From assembly GCA_964244655.1 (NCBI GenBank), contig CAXTJU010000067.1, forward strand, positions 1 through 17,566: a stretch of 17,566 nucleotides of DNA, given 5' to 3'. Shown piece by piece: positions 1 through 7,738 of this stretch. The notes beneath the pieces were generated by a model, which saw nothing but the letters and a program-made list of their open reading frames with translations, was not told the DNA's origin and made no database searches. The stretch's first letter is position 1, and each line of letters starts with the position of its first letter. This DNA is from LMUY01 sp964244655 (GTDB taxonomy: Bacteria > Pseudomonadota > Alphaproteobacteria > Acetobacterales > Acetobacteraceae). The position numbers were made by a program, and so were the translations under genes.

Positions 1-55
1 ACTACCCCAACAGCCTCAAACCAAACCACATTCCAACTCATCCCAGAACTGAATA
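1..55 (+). repeat. Terminal inverted repeat, left copy (probable IS end)
   Basis: These 55 bases are an exact reverse complement of the last 55 bases of the window, and identity stops at base 56. The shared segment ends in TA on the side facing the unique sequence. That fits an element inserting at a TA dinucleotide (IS630/Tc1-like behaviour), so the true element end would be 53 bp plus the TA. No transposase is inside the window. The exact length may instead, or also, reflect assembly k-mer overlap at a repeat. Confidence 0.85.
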
Positions 56-323
56 CCTCGTCGAGCCAGCGGAAAATACTGGTCGGCATGTGGCCGGTGT
101 CAGTATCCGCAAATGCGAATGCCGCGTTTTCGGTCAATATAAAGCTTATTGTGAGCAGTAATTTATCTTATAGATCAACTCTGTTATAATAAAATTCGGA
201 GTATTATTTAAGATAGCATATCCGCAGGCTCATTTTGCCTAAACTATATTAGATGCTTTAGTTACGCAGACTGTAACTGAAGACTGAATGCGCCACTGCA
301 TGAATTTCATTAGCCATTTACAG
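56..323. other. AT-rich non-coding stretch between repeat end and FYDLN_acid gene
   Basis: I see no credible gene here. Bases 130-260 are much more AT-rich than the rest of the window and contain a TATAAT hexamer at 185-190 without a good -35 partner. A weak 6-bp stem (AGTTAC / GTAACT, 7-nt loop) lies near 258-276, beyond the 3' end of the minus-strand gene, but has no U-tract. This is probably a spacer altered by the adjacent insertion. Confidence 0.5.
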
Positions 324-653
324 CTAGCGTTCGGCTTCATCTGCCTCCGGCTCCACCTCGATTTCTTCAGAAATCGCGTCTGCATCATCTTCCAATTCCG
401 AGGCATCCTCGAGCACGTCCTCCTCAGCCTCCTCCTCTGCGGGCTCGACTTCGACATCCGACTCATCGGCCACGGGCAGCTTCTTAGGGCGCTTGTCCTC
501 GACCACATTACCCCCGGCGCGGCGGGCGCGAGGTTGGTCAGCAGGTTGCTCGCTGCCGCACTTAGGGCAAACTGCCGGAGTCTTCTGCAGATCGTAAAAC
601 CTGGCATTGCACGAGACGCAAACGCGCTTGGTGCCTAACTCTGGCTTCACCAT
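324..653 (-). CDS. FYDLN_acid (TIGR02300) family small zinc-ribbon/acidic-tail protein
   Basis: A 109-residue protein of a family found almost only in alphaproteobacteria; its function is not established. The N-terminal half carries two zinc-ribbon knuckles, CVSC and CPKC, flanking the signature FYDLQ (family consensus FYDLN). The C-terminal half is a long Glu/Asp run typical of the family. An upstream in-frame ATG at 710 exists, but homologues begin MxKPELGTKR, and the ATG at 653 has an AGGGAG Shine-Dalgarno-like element about 10 bases upstream. It diverges from aroA across about 134 bp, which is the usual alphaproteobacterial arrangement. The sequence looks intact and ends in TAG. The family assignment is firm; no role can be read from the sequence beyond probable zinc binding. 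Confidence 0.9.
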   Translation of the reverse strand: MVKPELGTKRVCVSCNARFYDLQKTPAVCPKCGSEQPADQPRARRAGGNVVEDKRPKKLPVADESDVEVEPAEEEAEEDVLEDASELEDDADAISEEIEVEPEADEAER

Positions 654-787
654 GCCAAACGCGCTCCCTTGTGGCCGGCGCGATTTGCCGACGGGCGCGC
701 CCCATGCCATTGCCGGCTCCCGGTGTCAAACCTCGGGGTAGCCCGCCGCTGTTCAAAGAACTGAGCCCCTGGTAACCGGATCATGAC

Positions 788-2110
788 ATGGCAGCTGTTC
801 ACCCCCTCACCGCGCGCCGCCCATCCGGCCCTCTTGCCGGACGGGCAGATGTTCCAGGCGACGAGGCAATAAGCCACCAGACCCTGATATTTGGGGCACT
901 GGCCGTAGGTCGCACGCAAATTTGCGGGCTACTTGAAGACAAGGACGTGTGGCGCACTGTTGCAGCCATGAGGGCTTTGGGCGTGGTAGTGGAGAAGAAA
1001 GACACGGCCTGGCATGTCACGGGTTGCGGCATCGGCGGCTTAGTCGAACCAGAAGAAGTTCTGGACACGGGCAGTTCCGAGATGACTGCGTGGCTGCTCG
1101 CAGGCTTGCTGGCGAGCCACGATATGCATGCGGTGATAACTGGGGGTGCAAGCCTGCGACGCCGCTCGATGCATCAAATCACTGAACTGCTCGCGCTGTG
1201 CGGAGCGCAGTTTGCGGGCCGAAAGGGAGGATGCCTGCCGCTTTCCATCCAAGGCGCGGCGGACGCATTACCAGTTCGCTGCCGTATTCCGGGGGCACTT
1301 ACTCAGGCAAAATCAGCCGTCTTGCTGGCCGGGTTGAACGCGCGCGGCCAGACGGAGATACGGGAAGCTGTCGCCACGCCCGATCACACCGAGAACATGC
1401 TGCGCCACTTTGGGGCCACTGTGTCCGTCGAGGCGGACGGCGCCAGCCGGATCATCGCGCTTGCTGGTCAGCCAGAGTTGCGGGGCCGAGAGGTGATGGT
1501 GCCCGGCGATTTGTCCCTCGCGGCTTTTCCACTCGTGGCAGCGCTGCTAATACCGGATTCGGCCATCACGCTGGCCGGTATTGGGTTGAACCCGTTGCGC
1601 ATCGGACTGCTAACCACCCTGTGCGAGATGGGTGCTGACATCAAGATTATAGCCGAGCGGATAGAAGCCGGCGAACCAGTTGGCGACTTGCTGGTGCGGC
1701 ACTGCACCTTGAGCGCGATTGACGCGTCACCCATGCGTGCGCCGACCATAACTGATAACTATCCATTACTGGCTGTAGCGGCCGCGTTTGCCCGTGGGAC
1801 GACCCGCATGGCAGGCATGGCCGACTCGGTAGCAAAAGGGAGCAACCGGCTGGGGCAGACTGCTACCATGTTGCAGGCGGCGGGCGTACGCATTGCGATT
1901 GATGGAGACGATTTGCTCGTGCATGGCACGGGCCGGGTGCCCGGCGGCTGCATGGTGCAACCTGGCACGGACCATCGACTGGCCATGAGCGCCCTGGTGA
2001 TGGGCCAGGCCACGGACGCACCGGTGGTTGTAGGTAATGCGGCATGCATCGATGCCAGCTTCTCGGGTTTTGTCGCCCTGATGTCAGGTCTAGGGGCTAA
2101 TATCGCATGA
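788..2110 (+). CDS. aroA: EPSP-synthase family protein (AroA) with rewritten active site; probably not a normal EPSP synthase
   Basis: A 440-residue full-length relative of 3-phosphoshikimate 1-carboxyvinyltransferase, the shikimate-pathway enzyme joining shikimate-3-phosphate and PEP. The position ahead of cmk-rpsA (cmk starts 10 bp later) and most of the sequence are typical. Hallmark residues are not. PGDKSISHR reads PGDEAISHQ (Lys to Glu26, Ser to Ala27, Arg to Gln31). The GNxGTxxR loop reads GSSEMTAW at 95-102. The SAQ triad is LTQ (171-173). KESDR is KGSNR (350-354), losing the Glu equivalent to E. coli E341. Retained are the Asp at 323 (E. coli D313 equivalent), Lys350, Arg354 and the DHR at 395-397. 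No stop or frameshift interrupts it. The ATG at 788 has only a weak CGGA ahead of it. It could be a young pseudogene decaying by substitution or a protein with another role; the family is certain, the activity doubtful. Confidence 0.85.
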   Translation: MAAVHPLTARRPSGPLAGRADVPGDEAISHQTLIFGALAVGRTQICGLLEDKDVWRTVAAMRALGVVVEKKDTAWHVTGCGIGGLVEPEEVLDTGSSEMTAWLLAGLLASHDMHAVITGGASLRRRSMHQITELLALCGAQFAGRKGGCLPLSIQGAADALPVRCRIPGALTQAKSAVLLAGLNARGQTEIREAVATPDHTENMLRHFGATVSVEADGASRIIALAGQPELRGREVMVPGDLSLAAFPLVAALLIPDSAITLAGIGLNPLRIGLLTTLCEMGADIKIIAERIEAGEPVGDLLVRHCTLSAIDASPMRAPTITDNYPLLAVAAAFARGTTRMAGMADSVAKGSNRLGQTATMLQAAGVRIAIDGDDLLVHGTGRVPGGCMVQPGTDHRLAMSALVMGQATDAPVVVGNAACIDASFSGFVALMSGLGANIA

Positions 2111-2120
2111 GGCGCGGAGC

Positions 2121-2756
2121 GTGATCATCGCCGTCGATGGGCCGGCCGCCGCGGGCAAGGGTACTCTGTCTCGCCGCTTGGCCAATGCGCTCAGCTTGCC
2201 TTACCTGGACACGGGCCTGCTCTACCGCGCCGTCGGCCGCCGCGTGCTGGACGTTGGTGGCGACCCGGCAAATCCCGACGCGGCTGAAGCACAAGCCCGC
2301 GCGCTGCAGGCAACTGACCTGGCGCGTGCAGACCTGCGCGGTCTAGCGGCAGGCGTGGCGGCCAGCCAGGTCGCCGCCATTCCTGGCGTGCGTGCGGAGT
2401 TGCTGACATTCCAACGGAGTTTCGCAGACCGGGGCGGCGCAGTGCTGGATGGGCGCGACATCGGCACTGTGATTTTCCCGGATGCCGAGGTGAAACTGTT
2501 TGTGACGGCAAGCCTGGAAGTGCGGGCGGCCCGCCGATGGCGCGAGTTGCAAGTGCGCGGGGTAGCGGCATCATTGGAAGCGGTGACGCAAGAGATACGG
2601 ACGCGCGATGTCCGAGATGAGGCACGTGCCTCAGCCCCGTTGCGCCAAGCGCCAGGCGCAGTGCTGCTGGATACAAGCGCGCTCAGCCCCGATGCGGCAT
2701 TTGCGGCCGCGATGGCCGTGATTGCTGCCTATAACACCGCCTCATCTCTTGTCTAA
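2121..2756 (+). CDS. cmk: (d)CMP kinase
   Basis: Cytidylate kinase (211 aa) phosphorylates CMP and dCMP with ATP, feeding CTP and dCTP pools in the cytoplasm. The N-terminal P-loop GPAAAGKGT (residues 7-15) is intact. So are the LDTGLLYR nucleotide-monophosphate motif near residue 30, the central DGRDIGTV motif, the RDxRD lid segment and the terminal LLDTS strand. Length is normal. The start is GTG at 2121 with GGAG about 3 bases upstream, directly after the aroA stop, so the two are very likely cotranscribed as in most alphaproteobacteria. Unlike its neighbour AroA it shows no lost catalytic residue, which makes sequencing error an unlikely explanation for the AroA changes. It ends in TAA. 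Confidence 0.96.
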   Translation: MIIAVDGPAAAGKGTLSRRLANALSLPYLDTGLLYRAVGRRVLDVGGDPANPDAAEAQARALQATDLARADLRGLAAGVAASQVAAIPGVRAELLTFQRSFADRGGAVLDGRDIGTVIFPDAEVKLFVTASLEVRAARRWRELQVRGVAASLEAVTQEIRTRDVRDEARASAPLRQAPGAVLLDTSALSPDAAFAAAMAVIAAYNTASSLV

Positions 2757-3101
2757 AAACCCTCTCGTCGCAGAACTTAATTATCAGCATAGGCCAGGAT
2801 GAAAAATTCAGCGAATAGATGAAGTGACAGACGTCGCATCCAGTCACCTGTAAACGAACCCATACAGTTCCGCACCACAAACTTGTGATGCAAGACTGTA
2901 CCTATGCTTTGCAACGCGCCGAAACGGCCAAGCCAAGCGGTGGCCAGAGGGGAGGCGACGAGCCCAAAGAGGATGGCCATGGCAAAGCAGTTCATGCCGG
3001 CTGCGTCACCAGCGCTTGGCTCAGGGCAAAACCTAGGCAACGCATGAGGGGCAACATTCAAGTTTTCCTTTCTCGAGGATAGCCGGAAAATTCGGTTTCC
3101 C

Positions 3102-3128
3102 TTGACTCCAAACCCCCATCCGTAGTTT
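3102..3128 (+). promoter_or_regulatory. Candidate rpsA promoter
   Basis: TTGACT at 3102-3107 is a near-consensus -35 hexamer. The best -10-like match is TAGTTT at 3123-3128, only 15 bases away, so the pairing is suboptimal. It would give a leader of roughly 110 bases before rpsA. This rests on pattern only. Confidence 0.25.
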
Positions 3129-3205
3129 CTGCGGCGTACGAACACCTTCAATCCGGCCTACACCTCAGGCAAGCCGTATCCGAACCGGACGCGCACACCG
3201 CAAAA

Positions 3206-3230
3206 GCTCCCCAGGGAGCATCCTACAGGA
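3206..3230 (+). promoter_or_regulatory. rpsA leader hairpin and displaced ribosome-binding site
   Basis: A perfect inverted repeat (GCTCCC-CA-GGGAGC, 3206-3219) sits just before AGGA at 3227-3230. The AGGA is 13 bases from the rpsA ATG, longer than usual. S1 mRNAs in other proteobacteria (E. coli rpsA) start without a strong Shine-Dalgarno sequence and are controlled by S1 itself, so a structured weak start here would fit. The regulatory role is inference. Confidence 0.3.
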
Positions 3231-3243
3231 ACAATCCATCCCT

Positions 3244-4974
3244 ATGGCATCCAGCGCCGTTGCTTACGACTATTCCCAATCGCACAACCCTGGCGAGGAA
3301 GACTTCGCCTCCCTGCTTGATGAGACCCTTGGCCGGGACACTGGCTTTGACGGGTCTGTTGTCACAGGCAGGGTCCTACGTCTTACCGACGAGTTCGCCA
3401 TTGTCGACGTCGGCCTCAAAAGCGAGGGTCGTGTGGCTCTCAAGGAGTTCGGCCCGCCCGGCGTTGCTCCCGAGGTCAAGCCCGGAGACCTGATCGAGCT
3501 ATTCATCGAGCGTTATGAAGACCGTGACGGCGCGATTGTGTTGTCGCGCGAAAAGGCGCGCCGCGAGGAGGCTTGGACCAATCTCGAGAAGGCGTTCGAG
3601 GCGCAGAAGCGTGTGGATGGCACCATCTACGGTCGGGTCAAGGGCGGCTTCACCGTCGATCTCGGCGGCGCGGTCGCGTTCTTGCCCGGCAGCCAAGTGG
3701 ACATCCGCCCGGTGCGGGACGTGGGACCATTGATGGGGACGCCGCAGCCGTTCCAGATTCTCAAGATGGACCGCGCCCGCGGCAACATCGTGGTCTCTCG
3801 CCGTGCCGTGCTGGAGGAGACACGGGCTGAGCAGCGCTCCGAGCTAATCCAAGGCCTTAAGGAAGGCATGATCCTGGATGGCGTGGTGAAGAACATCACC
3901 GATTATGGCGCCTTCGTGGACTTGGGCGGCGTAGACGGTCTGTTGCACGTGACGGACGTGGCTTGGCGCCGCATCAATCATCCCTCGGAGGCACTGCAGA
4001 TAGGCCAGGCCGTGCGTGTGCAAGTCATCCGCTTCAACGCTGAGACGCAGCGTATTTCACTCGGCATGAAACAGCTTGAGGCCGACCCATGGGAAGGTGT
4101 CGCGGCCAAGTATCCGCCGGGTGCCAAGTATAGCGGCCGTGTCACCAACATCACCGATTATGGCGCGTTCGTGGAGTTGGAACCCGGCGTAGAAGGACTG
4201 GTTCACGTCTCCGAAATGAGCTGGACCAAGAAGAACGTTCATCCCGGCAAGATCGTGTCTACTTCTCAAGAAGTCGAGGTCATGGTGCTGGACGTGGACA
4301 GCTCCAAGCGCCGCATTTCGCTCGGCATCAAACAAGTGCAGCGCAACCCATGGGAAGAGTTCCTGGACATTCATCCAGTCGGCTCCGTGATCGAGGGCGA
4401 GTTGCGCAACATCACCGAGTTCGGCCTATTTATCGGTATCTCTGCCGACGTCGACGGCATGGTGCACATGTCCGACATCTCGTGGGACGAACCCGGTGAA
4501 CTGGCTATGGCCAAGTATGAGAAGGGTGCCGTGCTCAAGGCCAAGGTGCTGGATGTCGATGTGGAGAAGGAGCGTATCTCCCTTGGCATCAAGCAGTTGG
4601 AGGCTGACCCGGCGGCTGATACGCTCAGCCGCGTCCACAAGGGCGAGGTCGTCACATGCATCGTGACCGCGATCCAGGCGAACGGCATCGAGGTCAAGGT
4701 AGACGAGGTGCTCACCGGCTTCATCCGCCGCGCCGAGTTGGCGCGCGACAAGGGCGACCAACGGCCGGACCGCTTCGCCGTGGGCGAGAAGGTGGACGCT
4801 AAGATCACGGCGATTGACCGCGCCGCCCGCAAGCTCTCGCTCACTATTAAGGGGCGTGAGATGGAGGAGGACAAACAGGCGGTGGCGGAGTTCGGCACTT
4901 CCGACAGTGGCGCATCCTTGGGCGACATCTTGGGGGCGGCGATCCGTCGTCGCAATCAGCAGAGCGCCGAATAG
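3244..4974 (+). CDS. rpsA: 30S ribosomal protein S1
   Basis: S1 (576 aa) is the mRNA-binding protein of the small subunit, needed to load weakly structured or poor-Shine-Dalgarno mRNAs. Six S1 OB-fold repeats are visible at about residues 36-104, 124-188, 208-276, 293-363, 380-450 and 467-536. The first two are the divergent ribosome-docking type and the middle ones carry the usual NITDYGAFV, HVSE and RISLG motifs. Domains 3 and 4 are nearly identical at the DNA level around that motif, a possible recombination or assembly hot spot. Length is normal for alphaproteobacteria. It ends in TAG and is followed, in the same frame, by CCC and the GTG of sppA, so the two genes are tightly coupled. All domains look intact. 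Confidence 0.98.
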   Translation: MASSAVAYDYSQSHNPGEEDFASLLDETLGRDTGFDGSVVTGRVLRLTDEFAIVDVGLKSEGRVALKEFGPPGVAPEVKPGDLIELFIERYEDRDGAIVLSREKARREEAWTNLEKAFEAQKRVDGTIYGRVKGGFTVDLGGAVAFLPGSQVDIRPVRDVGPLMGTPQPFQILKMDRARGNIVVSRRAVLEETRAEQRSELIQGLKEGMILDGVVKNITDYGAFVDLGGVDGLLHVTDVAWRRINHPSEALQIGQAVRVQVIRFNAETQRISLGMKQLEADPWEGVAAKYPPGAKYSGRVTNITDYGAFVELEPGVEGLVHVSEMSWTKKNVHPGKIVSTSQEVEVMVLDVDSSKRRISLGIKQVQRNPWEEFLDIHPVGSVIEGELRNITEFGLFIGISADVDGMVHMSDISWDEPGELAMAKYEKGAVLKAKVLDVDVEKERISLGIKQLEADPAADTLSRVHKGEVVTCIVTAIQANGIEVKVDEVLTGFIRRAELARDKGDQRPDRFAVGEKVDAKITAIDRAARKLSLTIKGREMEEDKQAVAEFGTSDSGASLGDILGAAIRRRNQQSAE

Positions 4975-4977
4975 CCC

Positions 4978-5910
4978 GTGTCCGGGCAGAATACCGGACT
5001 GGAAGCGGACCTTCTCCTGGACAGGCGGCGCCTCAAGCGCCGCCTCGTCTTTTGGCGCCTGATCGCGGTTCTGTCGGTGCTGGGGGTCCTCGCCTACTCG
5101 GCGGGGCGGGCCACGTCAGGCGGGCTGCCGGGCACGCGCCATGTGACCCGGGTCAACGTTAACGGCATCATTGGGTCCGAGCGGAAGCTGACTGAGGCGG
5201 TGCGCGCCTTGGCCAAGGACAGTAACGTGGCTGCGGTCGTGCTGACCGTGGACAGTCCCGGCGGCAGCGTGGCAGGCGGCGAAAGCCTGCACGATGCGCT
5301 GGCGCTGGTGGCGGCGGCCAAGCCGGTGGTCACGGTCATGCAGGGTACGGCAGCCTCGGCCGGCTACATGATCAGCTTGCCAGCCGCGCGCATCTTCGCC
5401 AGCAACGCGACGCTCACCGGCTCGATTGGCGTGATCCTGGAAACTGGCAGCGCCGGCGGATTGCTGGATAAGCTCGGCCTATCGGCGGACGCGATCATCT
5501 CGGGGCCATTGAAAGACCAGCCATCTTTCACCCATAGGCTGTCGCCGGCAGGGCGGGATTATCTGCAAGGGCTGGTGAACAACTTGTTTGGCCAGTTCGT
5601 GGCGATGGTAGCGCAAGCGCGGCGCCTGGATGATGCACGGGTGCGTGAGCTGGCAGATGGCAGGGCCTATAGCGGGCAGCAGGCTTTGGGACTTGGGCTA
5701 ATTGACGAGATTGGCGGCGAGGCGGAAGCACGGGTTTGGCTCGAAAAAGAGAAGGGCGTGAAGGCCGATGTGCCGATCGTCGACTTGAAGCTCGGCAGCT
5801 TCTACGAACGAACGGTCGGGGCTACGCTGGGTCTTGTCGGCCAGCGGCTCGGCTTGCAGCTTTTAGGCGCTGTGCCGATGGCACTGTGGGTTCCGTCGCT
5901 CAGCCAGTAG
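4978..5910 (+). CDS. sppA: Signal peptide peptidase SppA, short (36K) type
   Basis: A 310-residue membrane-anchored serine protease that degrades cleaved signal peptides in the cytoplasmic membrane. A basic N-terminus (RRRLKRR, 16-22) leads into one transmembrane anchor at about 24-42, with the protease domain outside. DSPGG (92-96) forms the oxyanion region. Ser127 in GTAASAGY is the expected nucleophile and Lys179 in SGPLKD the general base. Their 52-residue spacing equals that of the Ser147/Lys199 dyad of Bacillus subtilis SppA. The GTG start at 4978 lies three bases after the rpsA stop, so translational coupling is likely. In many relatives ihfB follows sppA; here a dead SDR gene follows instead. 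The catalytic dyad is intact and the stop is TAG. Confidence 0.94.
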   Translation: MSGQNTGLEADLLLDRRRLKRRLVFWRLIAVLSVLGVLAYSAGRATSGGLPGTRHVTRVNVNGIIGSERKLTEAVRALAKDSNVAAVVLTVDSPGGSVAGGESLHDALALVAAAKPVVTVMQGTAASAGYMISLPAARIFASNATLTGSIGVILETGSAGGLLDKLGLSADAIISGPLKDQPSFTHRLSPAGRDYLQGLVNNLFGQFVAMVAQARRLDDARVRELADGRAYSGQQALGLGLIDEIGGEAEARVWLEKEKGVKADVPIVDLKLGSFYERTVGATLGLVGQRLGLQLLGAVPMALWVPSLSQ

Positions 5911-5911
5911 G

Positions 5912-6619
5912 TTTCAGACTGCTCGCACCGCGGTCATGATCGGCGCATCGGCGGGGATCAGTGAAGCGACTGACCGTTAGCTTGCCCACCAAGGTTGCTG
6001 TGCCAGTCCTGCCACGCGGCGCAGCGGCAAGCTGGAGGCGCTCGCAGCCGAACGCGGCAGAGGCAATCTCGCACGCACAATGGATACTGTCGATCCAGCC
6101 GAGGCGTGCAGGCAATTGACGGCACTTCCGTCAGTTTTGGGCGATACCGACGCAGTTACGCTGAACGCTGACGTCATTCATCTCAATCCCGCTTTGGAAT
6201 GGACATCCGACCAAGAGGCTTTTGCAGTCAATGTGATGGGCTTTGCTGCATTGAGCCAAGCTGCCCTGAAGCACTTCATTGAGTGTGGTGCAAGATGCCC
6301 GTTCGGGATATTACCAGTCGCCAAGCTGAAGGGAAGTGGTAGTGCTGCGCTACACTGTACTTCCAAAGCGCTCGTCTCAGTTTAGCTTGACAGATTGAGG
6401 GCCAAGGCAAAAGCCGGCAGGCTGCTAATCACCGTAACTGAAATCTACCCGGGTTTCGTGGACACAGTGGTGATGAAGGCAAATAGGCCGTTTTGGGTCG
6501 TCTCACCCGACGTAGCTGCACGGTGTATGCATGCAGCCACAGAATGTCGCGTGCCCCATGCTTTTGTTCCTCAGCGTTGGGGCCTGACCGCGACGATGTT
6601 GCATCTGCTTCCCAAATAG
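5912..6619 (+). pseudogene. Short-chain dehydrogenase/reductase (SDR) pseudogene
   Basis: One reading frame from 5912 to the TAG at 6617 reads as a complete SDR oxidoreductase of about 235 residues, with amber stops at 5978-5980 and 6383-6385 and no frameshift. The glycine motif is damaged (GASAGIS instead of GxxxGIG). The NAG motif reads NAD. The catalytic serine site is ILP (6308-6316), and the catalytic YxxxK has become HxxxK (His codon 6353-6355). The NVMG asparagine, the lysine and the PGFVDT segment remain. No start codon survives at the expected N-terminus; the first ATG is at 5936. Two nonsense codons plus loss of Ser and Tyr make function very unlikely. Decay by substitution without indels suggests a recent loss. 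Confidence 0.88.
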
Positions 6620-6635
6620 CATCAGATCGAGATCG

Positions 6636-7262
6636 CTACACCAATTTTGCTGGATGAACGCTGGCGAGAGGGAACAATGTTTCGCCGAAGACTTGACGAT
6701 CTAAGCCCCGGTGGACAGCGTCTGGCCGATCCGCGGCCTGGATCACGCTGCCATCCGGTTCCTGGGACGCGCGGAACACGTTGTGGACTTGCCCGTCGCG
6801 CCCGATCAGGACCTTGTCGAAGTTCCGAGTAGACTGCCACCCTGCCCGCTCCTGGCGGACCCAGGCGTAGAACGGACTAGCTTGCAGCCCGATGATGTAG
6901 GTCAGCCCGACCATCGGGAAATCAACCCTGCAGGTCAGCTCGCATAGCTGCTTGACCTTAGCGTTGCTGGCCGCTTCCTGGTTGAAGTCGTTGCTCGGCA
7001 TCCCGATCACGGTCAGCCCATCAGGCGTGCGGCTACGGTTGAGAGCTTCCAGCGTGCGAAACTGGCCGGCGAAGCCCCAGAACAAGGCAGTGTTGGTTAG
7101 TTGGTTACCAACAGCACCCGGCCGCAAGTAGGCTGCCAACTCGAGCGTGCCGCCGTCGAGCGCGGGAAAGCTGAAATCCCATGCTAGCCTTCCAGCCGCA
7201 CGGGCCAGCCATGGGGCCTAGGTCAGGCCGGCAATCGCAGCCTTTCGGGACGGCCCTTGCAC
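6636..7262 (-). pseudogene. Exported glutathione peroxidase pseudogene (catalytic Cys replaced by Trp)
   Basis: Reading on the minus strand from GTG at 7262, the frame gives a signal peptide (basic SRKAAIAGLT, then a hydrophobic part) interrupted by an amber codon at 7220-7218, then AWDFSFPALDGGTL and a glutathione-peroxidase body. GPx enzymes reduce peroxides with a Cys, Gln, Trp, Asn tetrad. Here the NTASFCGF site reads NTALFWGF (Cys to Trp, codon 7079-7077) and the WNF site reads RNF (Trp to Arg). The NQE glutamine and the Asn remain, and one glycine of the NDFGxQE loop is missing. Homology fades near 6725 and the frame runs on to 6636, so the stop was probably lost as well. It begins 10 bp after the DUF3597 stop and likely was the last gene of an argG-DUF3597-gpx operon. 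Confidence 0.85.
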
Positions 7263-7272
7263 CGCTTTTTCT

Positions 7273-7683
7273 CTAGCCGCCCCTGAGGTCGGCCGGGACG
7301 ATCCCGCCGTTCTGCTCCAGCTTGGTCATGACCTCCTTATAGAGCCACATGTTCATGGTGGCGGAGTTCTCCGTGCTGCCCATGTAGTGCAGCTCGCCTG
7401 CCAGCCCTTTGCGCGCATCGATGCCGCTGTCGAGCTCAAGGAGCTTCAGCAGGTCCACGATGGATGTCTTGTAGTTCAAGGGCTGGCCGTTCTTGGCGGC
7501 CATGGCGGCAAGCGCTGCTCCGACATTGAACGGTGTGCCCCCAGGCGCCGGCGCTACGGCAGTCGCCACCGGCTGCTGCACGGTGGTGTCGGTGGCGACC
7601 GGCGGCGCCTGCTCCGCCGCGTCAGGGCCAGAGGCAGCCGGATGGTGGAATATCTTGGACATGATCGAACCGAACAGGCTCAT
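7273..7683 (-). CDS. DUF3597 domain protein
   Basis: A 136-residue protein. It starts MSLFGSIMSKIF, has a low-complexity Pro/Ala/Val linker (about 15-50), and ends in the conserved DUF3597 domain (about 52-133). The domain shows the blocks TSIVDLLKLLELDSG, ARKGLAGEL, SATMNMWLYKEVM and the final GGxVPADL. The function is unknown; the family is common in proteobacteria, where the domain is sometimes joined to LysM modules, suggesting an envelope role, but there is no LysM or signal peptide here. ATG at 7683 has GGGAG about 10 bases upstream. It lies 55 bp after argG and just before the dead peroxidase, so cotranscription with argG is plausible. It appears intact. Confidence 0.9.
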   Translation of the reverse strand: MSLFGSIMSKIFHHPAASGPDAAEQAPPVATDTTVQQPVATAVAPAPGGTPFNVGAALAAMAAKNGQPLNYKTSIVDLLKLLELDSGIDARKGLAGELHYMGSTENSATMNMWLYKEVMTKLEQNGGIVPADLRGG

Positions 7684-7738
7684 GGCACAGCACTCCCGCT
7701 ATGCAGACGCAACGTGATGCCGGCTGCCGGGTTCAGTG

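Larger units (their letters stand above)
2757..3243. other. Long cmk-rpsA spacer with rpsA leader; possible gene remnant on minus strand
   Basis: This 487-bp gap holds no convincing gene. The right third is the rpsA leader. The left part carries an open minus-strand frame (3151 to 2777) with one hydrophobic stretch but no recognisable family. In another minus frame a short ORF, 3057 to 2992 (MLPLMRCLGFALSQALVTQPA), is preceded by a good AAAGGA ribosome-binding sequence; it could be a tiny peptide or the stump of a broken exported protein. I cannot assign either. Confidence 0.4.

Noticed and set aside
2777..3151. A 124-codon minus-strand frame between cmk and rpsA.
   Set aside because: Only one short hydrophobic run, no family resemblance, no clear ribosome-binding site at its start, and it overlaps the rpsA leader.
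4371..4955. A 194-codon minus-strand frame within rpsA.
   Set aside because: Ser/Thr/Pro-rich antisense shadow of the S1 domains.
5978..7220. In-frame TAG codons in otherwise readable frames could mean amber recoding.
   Set aside because: TAG is the stop of nine of the 17 intact genes here, including rpsA and rlmN, and the interrupted frames also lost catalytic residues; nonsense mutation is simpler.
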